NCBI GenBank assembly: GCA_032629725.1
Contig: JAFEVB010000036.1
Span: 1,302,001-1,366,000 of the forward strand
Direction: 5' to 3'
Length of the DNA stretch: 64,000 nucleotides
Origin: Gremmenia infestans
Lineage: Eukaryota; Ascomycota; Leotiomycetes; Helotiales; Hamatocanthoscyphaceae
Below the pieces are notes generated by a model. That model saw nothing but the letters and a program-made list of their open reading frames with translations, was not told the DNA's origin and did not search any database. A program made the position numbers and the translations under genes. Position 1 is the first letter of the stretch; every line of letters begins with the position of its first letter. Shown here one piece after another: positions 55,979-64,000 of the stretch.

Positions 55979-56801
55979 ATGGCTTTTCGATCACCCAGTG
56001 CGCTGAACCTAGCCAGTCGTACCGTTCACGTCAAGATATATCCAACCGTGAGAAGTTTCGCGGAGCGTCGAGAAGTCCTACGAGTGCTTGAGCAGTTCGG
56101 TGAGGTGGCCATGTTCCGTTCATTGAAGGTACGTGAATCAACTGTACAATATCTCTCAAATAGCTAATCAAGTGTAGTATCACCCTTCGATGCCTGTTCC
56201 CAATGCCTTCCTCACATTATTCAACACGGAATCCGCAGCCACCAAAGCACTCAACCAGAGCCCAATTCGCTACAGATTGATGCCCGTATCTTCCGAAACA
56301 GACGCCTCGCCCCTTGACTCTACTGTCGAGGAGCCTGACGCCTCCAAGCAAACCCCCGAGGACGAGAAGATCTTCGAGCTACACGTCTCAACTACCACTT
56401 TCGACCATGATAAATACCTCAAGAGCCCAGCTACCAACCCACTGCACGGGCCCTACCAACCCGTCAGCCCTGCAGTGTCATACATTGCTTCGTCTCTAGA
56501 TGAAGTTATACCCCCTTCGCTCTGGGCCCCTGGATTGAAAGACTGGGAGACAGACAGCTTCCGCCTGACCAATAGAGAAACCCCGGACTCTGAAGCATGG
56601 CCACAGGAAGGAGATCTGTCCTTAGAAGGGTCCGGAAAAGCGGCTTCAAATAGAAGGACAAGTATCGAATGGAAGGTTGCCCAGCGGGAACGGAAGCGAA
56701 TGGAGATGGCCATACCTGAGATCATGAAAGGACTGAGACCTATGAAGGAAGCATATGAGAAGAGACAGCAATCAAATACGCAAGTTTCGCAGAATCGGTA
56801 G
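55979..56801 (+). CDS. Small RRM-like, possibly mitochondrial protein
   Basis: Two exons, 55979-56128 and 56178-56801, give 257 residues. The N-terminal part looks like a degenerate RRM: RTVHVKIYPTVRSFAERREV (strand 1 and helix 1), VLEQFGEVAMFRSLKYHP (the usual 'FG-I' turn), then PNAFLTLFNTESAATKALNQ (strand 3 and helix 2) and a short last strand. The start MAFRSPSALNLASRTVHV is basic and hydroxylated without acidic residues, so a mitochondrial presequence is possible. The middle is acidic and Pro-rich; the C-terminal third is helical and basic (RRTSIEWKVAQRERKRMEMA). A similar layout occurs in uncharacterised conserved fungal proteins. RNA binding is inferred. Confidence 0.75.
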
Positions 56802-57592
56802 AAAGGGCTTTGAAATCTTGAAGGAGACCCAATTTATCAAAAGTATGAGTACACGGCTCGTCACGCCTTGCTTCGATTGGACGAAGTACAGTGGGCAATA
56901 GAAGGCGTTGTATGAGAGACATACGCAGTATATCTTGGGTCAAGATGTCCCAGCAGAGCAGACTCGTGGTACACCGACCCACATTAGAGTTGTTTCTGGA
57001 GAAGAATCGTGTACCGAAAGCTTATGTGATTCTTTAGATAGACTGCAAAATGACTCGGTAGTTTGAGGCCTATCATACAATGCATATGTCCTATAAGGCA
57101 CCGTGTTTTAAGCTCACGTAGATGCATTTGCGAGTAGCAACAAATGTAATGCCATGTTTACTTATTTGAATTAGCCAAATGCCTAGGTAAAGTGCCGAAG
57201 TACATATGGAGGAATCCATTGGCAATGGCAAGGATGGAGAAACCGACAAATTAATGTGCGTACTTCTAGTGTGATTTGCGGAAGGGCGTTGGAGAATGAA
57301 GAGTGAAGAGTGTTAAGATATTAAGCCCTGGAGACCATTCACCAACCTCTGTGACCATAAGTCGTGGCAAAAAATACTTCATTGGGAGGGTTTCTAGGTT
57401 ATATCCATCTGCACTTCGATTTCCCAGCATACATTCATCGTTCCAACACGGCTCACACTATTTGCCCAGTACCATCTTTCAAAGCCTGCTCCAATTTTAT
57501 CCGTTTCCTGCAACCCTTTGCTCGCACCCACCGTTTCCAGACGCTGTCTGTTACTACCAAACTACTCCCTCCTGGACAAGACTCGGCCCAGT
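56802..57592. other. Intergenic, convergent 3' regions
   Basis: 791 bp between convergent genes, mostly AT-rich up to 57300 and C/T-rich after. No gene supported. Confidence 0.4.
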
Positions 57593-60500
57593 TTACTCTT
57601 GTATTGTGGACTTGCGCCGTCTGTCTCCCTTTCCCGTCGGCGACAACATCTCACGATGACCACCAAGATCACCACTTTCTGATTGGCTGCCCCCCTTATC
57701 GCTTCTCCGGCTTTCTCTGCTATTTCCACGGCTCAGATTCCTCCGTACATTGTGCCTGACTTGAACTTCGGTCTCTTTGAGCCTATCCCGTGCATTCTCC
57801 AGAGCTAGTAAATTCGGATGTCTTGCTTCCAGACTCTGCTCATCAATTAAACGGTTCTTCTGACGGATCTCGCTCCACCGACTGAGTCCTCCCATCTCGA
57901 GCAAGCACATTCGTCTTGTAGAATGGGTTGGATTGCCAATGATGACTGGTCGCCAGGGCTCTTCTTGGTCGCCAAGCCCCTCTGCTGCTCTGGCAGCAGA
58001 TACTCGACGTGCAACTCGCCATTGGCTCATTTCCTCAGACTTAGAGTCGGGAATAATTTGCACTTCTTTGAAACGAGTAAGGACACCTAAAAGTAAAACT
58101 GAGAGTACCAGCAGGATTCCGGCCATGACACCTGTTGCAGCTTGGGCACCAAGTTGTCGCTCTGCGACACCGCCCACACCTGTAGCCACCGCTGCTAACA
58201 AGTATCCAAGGCCTTGCGTGATGGCAAATGCAGCGGCTACTCGAGGGAAGGACGAATAGTTGGTCCGTTTACTCGCAGTCATGTCAGCGGATTTGCCCCG
58301 TGGACGTCCTGTCATGCCCGGCTGAAGATCTGAGGTATCGAAAGTTTCCATGATGATGCCATGGCATTCAGCCATAGCAAGATTAGATAGGAAGCCTATG
58401 AGAGCCGCAAAGATGATTGGTAGAGCGATTGGAATTGGTGGCCCGTTGGACGAGAGCGTGTACGCTAATCCGGCAAACGGAAGTACCAAGATGAAAATCG
58501 CACGACGAACTAGGTGGGAAGACCAGTAGACCTTTTTGTCGAACGTATCATCGTCTGTAGTTCCACGTTTTCGTGAGCGACTGAATAGTGATCCACTTTG
58601 AAAGGGGATGGCGAGCATCGCCCCAACCGGAACAGAGGTAACAGCCAAGCCAACTAAGGGGGATTTGAGCCTGTAGTATTTGGACATCAACGAGCCAAGT
58701 AGCTGCGAGATGTCAGCCTGGATTGCCCAAATTTGAGATCTGTCACTTACCAAAATGATCAATACGATTTGTGCGTACATCCAAGCAACATACAAAGACA
58801 TGACAAGGAAACCAGGTTGACGAAGCATTTTTAGGGACAGCATTACACCTGCATGAAACTCCTCGCCCCACCACTTGGGTCCCGTCTGTGCCATATGCAT
58901 CTTGACTTCACCTCTTGCCAGTCTGCGCGAAACATCGGTTCCATTCTTTACTTCAGTGACTGACCTTCGGTATGCCGAGCGTCGGACTTCTGGCGTGAGG
59001 ATGTTGAGAAGCAAAACAAGAGCAATGATGATAATGCTGATATAAAAGCCCCACGTCGGGTCCAATGTATTGATTATCACGGCCCCGACCATGAAGCCGA
59101 CACCAATGGACCCCATTGCAGACCATGTCCACAGCCCTAGCCAAATTCCCATTCCACCACCATGACGTCTTACATCAAACTTATCGACAACTTCCTGGTG
59201 CGGTTTCGCACTTTGTAGCGACGCTCCAAAAAGATCCGTGAGTGTTGACTTGAAGTTCATATCAGCGAACCCGAGACAAAACCCCATCAGTGCTCGGGAG
59301 AGTATCAACCCGACACGCCACCTGTAAACATATGGCGATCGGAACTGGCCAACCGCAATTGCTTGCGGGAACAGCAAGGGCATTGCAAGCGACATGGCGC
59401 CAAGTATATATGGCTTTCGGCCATGAAGAAGAGGAAGTGGCCAGAAGAAGAAAGTGGGAATAGCTAAAGCGATGAGGAAGAACACATTTCCCAGAACGGT
59501 ATAGTGGTGGAAGTCCACAATGTAGTACTGAATTGCAGGAACCTCTCCAGCGTAGATCCCGATAATAATTCCCACAAGTGCTGTACTAATACATGCCACA
59601 GCAGCAGAGAATCGTTTTCGGGCGGTTGACCAATCACGAGCAATTGTCGGCCTCCTGTGGGACCTAGCTAAACTGAATCCTTTCTGCTCCCGGAGACTGA
59701 CGTGGGATTTCCCACGAAGATCGTGGAGATCTTTGTAGTGGTGTCTGGGCATATCTGTTTGGGGCAAGTCGGGATCTAGCCTATCTCTCAGTTCAATGGC
59801 CTCTGTGACTTGGCCTTCGCTATGCTTGCCTGCGCTGTGCTCGCGAGCGCCATAGCCAGTCGAGAAATCAATCTCCTCACCGTTTGACAGAGTTCCATCA
59901 AGGCTGTGGGCATAAGAGGCAATTGAGCCTGAGCCGACCTTTTGCGCATCAACAGCTAGACCAGGTGCTGTAGCTTCGGCGTATAATTTGGGGCGCGGTT
60001 CTGGGTGCTCCTGATCGATCTCTTGCCACCCTTGCGGATTTCCCTGCGCCCTTTTAGCTCGTTTTCTCAAAGCCAGAGAGCTTGCTCGCGGTTGAATTGG
60101 TAAACGACGGAAAGTCTCGATATATGAACGTACCTCTCGCCTGTTAGGTACAAACCTTTCCAACAGCCTCGCTTTGATAGTCTCATGCTCATCCTTTGAG
60201 TGGCCCCTTTGGCAGACGTCTATGATAGAACAGCCGGTAAGTGATAGAGGACTTAGGGGTTTCCTGGCTGAAGTGACGTGTTCTAGAGGGTTTGCAAAAA
60301 ATTCGCGCTTATTTGCATTGCTCACAGTGGTTCCGGGCTCAACCGTAGCATAGTTTGCCGATACTCGCTGCATATCAGGACCACCAGAGGATCGTTCCAC
60401 GAAAGTTCGCTGTGGAGGAGGAGGATCAGTTTCCGTAGGCTCAGATCCAAGATCGCCCACTTGGATATGATCGCTCCTGTCATTTCTGTTGTTCTTAGCG

Positions 60501-62902
60501 AAAGGAACATCTAATGATATAGACTCTTTGGAATCAGGCAGAGAATTCGGCGGATATGGAGTAGATACCCGGCCTGTGGGTGGCCATCCGGAGGGGCGAT
60601 CTGTCCCGGTAGGGTTTGAGGAAACGGAGACACTCCTAGCACGATCTACACCTGGTCGATCCTGAATTGCTTGCTGCTCTGGATGTATTGCCTCAAAGTT
60701 GTCGCTAAGATCAGAAGTACTTGATTCAGAATAGCGCCTCAGGCTCTCATGAAAACTAGGGACACTGGATCCTTCGGAGAATCCTTTTCTTTGAGCTCTT
60801 AGCATCTTTGCCGCGTCCTCTAAGATACCTGGCACTTTTGCAGTGTCTTCCCTGTCAGCGGCCTGGCGGGCGATGATAAGTGCCTCGTTAAGGAGATTCT
60901 CAAGATCGTCGATTGTTTTTGTGAAAGCGTCTGAAGCATTTGTGGTCATCTCCGCTTTTGACACATCGTGTTCTTCATCTGCTTTCGGGAATGCCCCAAG
61001 GAACAACTCAGGTACCGGCTTCTCTGGCGCTCTTTGAGACCTGATACGTCCTGTTTCTTTGTTTTCATCTCTTCGAGATCTTGGTGGAAGAGCTGTCAAC
61101 CGACACTGATAAGGTTCATCATTCAATAAACAATCCTTGAGCCAATGGACTGTGCTCTTGAGACTTGGGTTGTTCTCGTCTTGTGCTTTTGAACCCGCTC
61201 CAGGGGCTTCTAGTAAGCTAGCAGACGATATAGAACGTAGGGGACCGAGCTGATCATATGAGCGTTTACGGGAAACAGTGTTCTTTGTGACCAAGACACG
61301 ATTCCTCGAAGATTTGCGAGTGGGTATTGCATGATACAGAGGTGACTTCCAGGAAGCTGAATACTTGAACCTGGTTTTTTCTTTCTCCAGTTCTTCTTCA
61401 CCAAGAGGGAATGTTTTCAATTTGTTGGGTGATAGTGATTGTGATATCGTGCTCAAATCCGCATGGGTTTCGAAATTGGATGCATTACTGCCGATGTTGC
61501 CATATCGTCCGTTATTGGTATTAGAAGCCCTGTCTCGCTTGGGATGAGCGCTCCTTTGCGGCTTACTTGAGAGCTCATTCTTAGAAATTCTTTGAGGACC
61601 TGCTGAGATGTTACTCGCTGATAATCCAGGAGATTCAATTATTGATTCGGTGGGTCGGGGTGAGATTGAAGGTTCGTTCAACATTAGGGATTGCTGGAGA
61701 TAATCATTCGCAGTCCGAGCGGCCTCGGACAAAGACTCAGCGATGGGATCTCGATTTGCATCAGAGGCCGTATCTTGCCCAATTCTTGGCACGGTGTCAA
61801 CGAACTCGATGGCGGCCTTGAGATTCGCTGGGTCACCAGCAATGGTGGAAGGCAAAGCTTGGATTATCAATAGATCTGTTGAATCTGGGCTATGATCTGT
61901 ACTGGCTTCGCTCATTTTTCTTTTCTGCGAGGATGGAGCTTGTTCTAGGTCTTCAGTTGTATCAGTCCCATCCTTCTTGAATGCCGAGATCGAAGTTGAA
62001 GACGAAGTGCGTAGACTCTGGGGAGCGGGCTTGTCACGAGGCTGAGGACTGGCTCGCTCACTATCTGATACCTGACGACTGGTCTCAGCCTGGGTCGGTT
62101 TTGTTTCGACAGCTACAGCTTCAATTATTGAAGAACTCGTGACTTGCTGGAGGGTGGCATGTCCAGAGACGCCTTGCGACCTGGTTCTGGAACTATCAAG
62201 CTTGGAAACATCACCAGCGAGTCCATCAGTTATTGTTTTGAAATCCTGCTGTAGATGTATGCCTTGTCCGAGGAGAGACGTAGAATGTGTGCGTCTAAAT
62301 TGATTGGGCACCTCGGGACTGGTCTCGAAGCAAGTTTTGATCGAATAATCCTGCTTCCTTTTGTTTTGCAGAATCAGTCGAGGAAATTTGAATTTCTTCA
62401 GTGTTTCCGTGGGCTCCTCTGACCCTATAGACACCTCGTGGGAATGCAGAGGGCAGCAATCACATTGCTCTGCGTCGTCGATAGCAGTTGACATGTCAGC
62501 CTCGGAGCTTGAAGGACGTAGGGTAGGGTCGGTAGGCCTGCGGGATGTGCCGCCGTCCATAATGGGGATGGTGGTTTGGATGAAAGTCATGCTTGCTTCA
62601 GGTAAAGATCGGGTGGACTTTCTCGCCTCGTGGAGAGCTGATTTAGCTACACTCTTTACAGAGCCGAAATCAAAGGCATCAACAGCATCAGGATCGTCAA
62701 AGGAGTTGTGGTAGTCGTCGGATGAAAATGGGGTTCGTGGTGGGCGATGAGTGTTTCGAGAGAGCAAGAGGGATCGAATGCGGTTCGAAATGTCTTCGTT
62801 GACTGGAGAACTCCTGAAATTATCGAGACCGGTGCAGGTAATTGACGAGGTACGTCGCGACGGAGTGACCTCAGCCGGCCTTTTGGGGGAGGAAATCATC
62901 AA
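57593..62902 (-). CDS. MFS-type transporter with a very long disordered N-terminal extension
   Basis: Open frame of 1769 codons. I split it into exons 62902-58751 and 58702-57593 because a 48-nt stretch has a perfect donor (GTAAGT), branch-like GCTGAC and acceptor (CGCAG), giving 1753 residues. Residues 1 to about 1,090 are hydrophilic, Ser/Glu/Pro-rich and probably cytosolic. From about 1,095 to 1,600 there are 12 hydrophobic helices, for example FSAAVACISTALVGIIIGIY, LILSRALMGFCLGFADMNF, WGFYISIIIIALVLLLNILT and GVMAGILLVLSVLLLGVLTR. Helix 4 (R-L-MGFCLGF) and the GRKPYILGA loop after helix 2 fit the major facilitator superfamily. The tail of about 150 residues is charged. Without the intron, a charged segment (SDRSQIWAIQAD) would interrupt helix 7. 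The substrate is unknown; relatives are often labelled multidrug or polyamine transporters. Confidence 0.86.
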   Translation of the reverse strand: MMISSPKRPAEVTPSRRTSSITCTGLDNFRSSPVNEDISNRIRSLLLSRNTHRPPRTPFSSDDYHNSFDDPDAVDAFDFGSVKSVAKSALHEARKSTRSLPEASMTFIQTTIPIMDGGTSRRPTDPTLRPSSSEADMSTAIDDAEQCDCCPLHSHEVSIGSEEPTETLKKFKFPRLILQNKRKQDYSIKTCFETSPEVPNQFRRTHSTSLLGQGIHLQQDFKTITDGLAGDVSKLDSSRTRSQGVSGHATLQQVTSSSIIEAVAVETKPTQAETSRQVSDSERASPQPRDKPAPQSLRTSSSTSISAFKKDGTDTTEDLEQAPSSQKRKMSEASTDHSPDSTDLLIIQALPSTIAGDPANLKAAIEFVDTVPRIGQDTASDANRDPIAESLSEAARTANDYLQQSLMLNEPSISPRPTESIIESPGLSASNISAGPQRISKNELSSKPQRSAHPKRDRASNTNNGRYGNIGSNASNFETHADLSTISQSLSPNKLKTFPLGEEELEKEKTRFKYSASWKSPLYHAIPTRKSSRNRVLVTKNTVSRKRSYDQLGPLRSISSASLLEAPGAGSKAQDENNPSLKSTVHWLKDCLLNDEPYQCRLTALPPRSRRDENKETGRIRSQRAPEKPVPELFLGAFPKADEEHDVSKAEMTTNASDAFTKTIDDLENLLNEALIIARQAADREDTAKVPGILEDAAKMLRAQRKGFSEGSSVPSFHESLRRYSESSTSDLSDNFEAIHPEQQAIQDRPGVDRARSVSVSSNPTGTDRPSGWPPTGRVSTPYPPNSLPDSKESISLDVPFAKNNRNDRSDHIQVGDLGSEPTETDPPPPQRTFVERSSGGPDMQRVSANYATVEPGTTVSNANKREFFANPLEHVTSARKPLSPLSLTGCSIIDVCQRGHSKDEHETIKARLLERFVPNRREVRSYIETFRRLPIQPRASSLALRKRAKRAQGNPQGWQEIDQEHPEPRPKLYAEATAPGLAVDAQKVGSGSIASYAHSLDGTLSNGEEIDFSTGYGAREHSAGKHSEGQVTEAIELRDRLDPDLPQTDMPRHHYKDLHDLRGKSHVSLREQKGFSLARSHRRPTIARDWSTARKRFSAAVACISTALVGIIIGIYAGEVPAIQYYIVDFHHYTVLGNVFFLIALAIPTFFFWPLPLLHGRKPYILGAMSLAMPLLFPQAIAVGQFRSPYVYRWRVGLILSRALMGFCLGFADMNFKSTLTDLFGASLQSAKPHQEVVDKFDVRRHGGGMGIWLGLWTWSAMGSIGVGFMVGAVIINTLDPTWGFYISIIIIALVLLLNILTPEVRRSAYRRSVTEVKNGTDVSRRLARGEVKMHMAQTGPKWWGEEFHAGVMLSLKMLRQPGFLVMSLYVAWMYAQIVLIILVSDRSQIWAIQADISQLLGSLMSKYYRLKSPLVGLAVTSVPVGAMLAIPFQSGSLFSRSRKRGTTDDDTFDKKVYWSSHLVRRAIFILVLPFAGLAYTLSSNGPPIPIALPIIFAALIGFLSNLAMAECHGIIMETFDTSDLQPGMTGRPRGKSADMTASKRTNYSSFPRVAAAFAITQGLGYLLAAVATGVGGVAERQLGAQAATGVMAGILLVLSVLLLGVLTRFKEVQIIPDSKSEEMSQWRVARRVSAARAAEGLGDQEEPWRPVIIGNPTHSTRRMCLLEMGGLSRWSEIRQKNRLIDEQSLEARHPNLLALENARDRLKETEVQVRHNVRRNLSRGNSRESRRSDKGGSQSESGDLGGHREMLSPTGKGDRRRKSTIQE

Positions 62903-63820
62903 TTAATAAAGATGGAAAGCAAAGAGGTGCTAACAGCAGTAGATAGCATCTACTGAGTGAGCCGTGTAATGATGAAGGGAACGTGCTAGAAAGAAGGTGG
63001 AGGTGTAGGTAAAGATGGGGATGAAGATGGAGATGGAGATGAATGTGAAGAGGATTGAAACAGAAGCTTGCGAGGAAGAAAGGCATTCGATGTAAATCCA
63101 AGTTCAAAAGGAAGGAACTACCTAGTTAGTAGCCCATCGCATCGCTCAACCTCGATGGTCTGGAAACGAGGCTTTTCGGAAGGAGCGACGGAGGGCGGGC
63201 ATCAGTGCATCACAGCCCATCAAAAACAGCGATAATAGGAAAAGCAAAAAATTTGCTCATTGAGAGCACTTGCTCATGGAGACTCGAGCTTGACGTTAAG
63301 CTGGAGCTCGTTGAAATGCACATCCACAGGTTTAGTAGAATTGCTATACGAATGGTAGCATCGACGTCTTGCACCCACCGAATTCGCCTTGATTACTGTG
63401 TAGCCTGCACCTTTACATCCCACAGTGCTACCAATACGAATCTGGTGCAACTATCCTAGTACTGTTGTCATTGTGTATCAAGAGAATGATCTTGAGGTTT
63501 TGCAGAATTATGAAGTACACAGAGATGAGGAGGACGAGGTTGGTTCTGTAGCTAAGACATGATGCACGCCATTCCATTTCCATGCAACCACCCTTGAATG
63601 TTTCACTGACCAATCGGGATCCCTCGGAATATATTCTGCGGATCAGCCCGTCAGACTTTCTACCTCCGCTCCGTATCGCTATCGAAACCTCCCCTCCCAC
63701 CCCACCTCTCGATAACAAGACGAGGATAATGTTAATGACATGTTCAGAACCATCCGAACTTTCAAAGCATTGTTCAGACCAAACCACCATCCATTCATTG
63801 CCACGAGATCAATAGCGAAC
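62903..63820. promoter_or_regulatory. Divergent promoter region
   Basis: 918 bp between the start codons of the giant transporter gene (-) and the omega-amidase gene (+). It has GATGGA/GAAGAT repeats at 63013-63040, CT-rich from the transporter strand. No gene supported. Confidence 0.45.
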
Positions 63821-64000
63821 ATGGCCAATCTGCTCAAGAAGCCCGTGAAGCTCGCATTGATCCAATTAGCCAGTGGTTTGTCCCCCTCCACTCTCCCGCC
63901 TCCGAATCCCCTCATCTAACAACCCCGCAGGCGCAGACAAATCCGCAAATCTCTCTCATGCCCGCGAAAAAGTCCTCTCCGCAGCCTCTGCCGGCGCAAA
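63821..64000 (+). CDS. Omega-amidase / NIT2-type nitrilase, 5' part only
   Basis: Carbon-nitrogen hydrolase of the nitrilase superfamily; NIT2 types remove the amide from alpha-ketoglutaramate and alpha-ketosuccinamate. Two exons are seen: 63821-63875 and 63931 to beyond the window. The spliced start MANLLKKPVKLALIQLASGA followed by DKSANLSHAREKVLSAASAG matches the usual N-terminus, where the first strand and first helix precede the catalytic Glu region. The catalytic Glu, Lys and Cys lie outside the window and were not seen. The intron (GTTTGT...CGCAG) is 55 nt. Confidence 0.85.

Noticed and set aside
1..64000. tRNA, rRNA and transposon genes
   Set aside because: I looked for T-loop GGTTCGAATCC-type boxes, transposase/reverse transcriptase motifs and terminal repeats on both strands and saw none that hold together. 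A tRNAscan-SE or RepeatMasker run would be decisive.

Overview
This window looks like nuclear DNA of a filamentous ascomycete, most probably a leotiomycete (Botrytis/Sclerotinia/Helotiales type). The basis is the gene structure. Genes lie singly on both strands and carry many 45-130 nt GT-AG introns. Promoters are CT-rich, UTRs contain 'tacctaggta'-like spacers, and the products are fungal versions of eukaryotic housekeeping proteins. There are no operons, ribosome binding sites, CRISPR arrays or recognisable transposons. I rebuilt 24 genes by joining open frames across splice sites in phase. The last one runs off the right edge.

Layout. 0.6-3.1 kb: transketolase. 3.6-6.5 kb: a small unrecognised protein and a coiled-coil golgin-like protein, diverging from a 301 bp promoter. 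8.4-10.4 kb: a three-finger C2H2 transcription factor behind a long leader. 12.3-18.8 kb: three unrelated transporters side by side (a Dal5/Tna1-type MFS anion permease, a Ca2+/cation exchanger and an NRAMP metal transporter). 19.2-25 kb: MAF1 (Pol III repressor), the AP-1 sigma adaptin (with a 9-nt microexon), the glutamate-cysteine ligase regulatory subunit, and BUD32 (KEOPS kinase). 25.5-34.5 kb: a small membrane protein, a ten-exon F-box protein, and a 1341-residue low-complexity protein with a repeated DFL-like motif. 34.5-40 kb: a gene-poor stretch. 40-48.4 kb: a repeat-built GPI cell-wall protein, an ORMDL protein, and a five-zinc-knuckle protein with an internal domain duplication. 49-57 kb: a DUF427 protein, an FAD monooxygenase, a possibly damaged SAM methyltransferase, and a small RRM-like protein. 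57.6-62.9 kb: a giant MFS transporter with a roughly 1,100-residue N-terminal extension. 63.8 kb to the end: the start of an omega-amidase (NIT2 type).

These genes do not form one pathway. Most are core functions: the pentose phosphate pathway, glutathione synthesis, sphingolipid control, vesicle coats, tRNA modification and Pol III control. Accessory genes (monooxygenase, methyltransferase, GPI repeat protein, transporters) sit between them. I found no convincing new multi-gene system. The most interesting signals lie within genes: a duplicated uncharacterised domain, an altered metal-binding motif in the NRAMP protein, a microexon, a stopless intron, repeated short motifs, and clustered GTACAGTA-type motifs between genes. 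Exon boundaries were placed by eye from splice consensus, reading-frame phase and remembered family conservation. No alignment was run.
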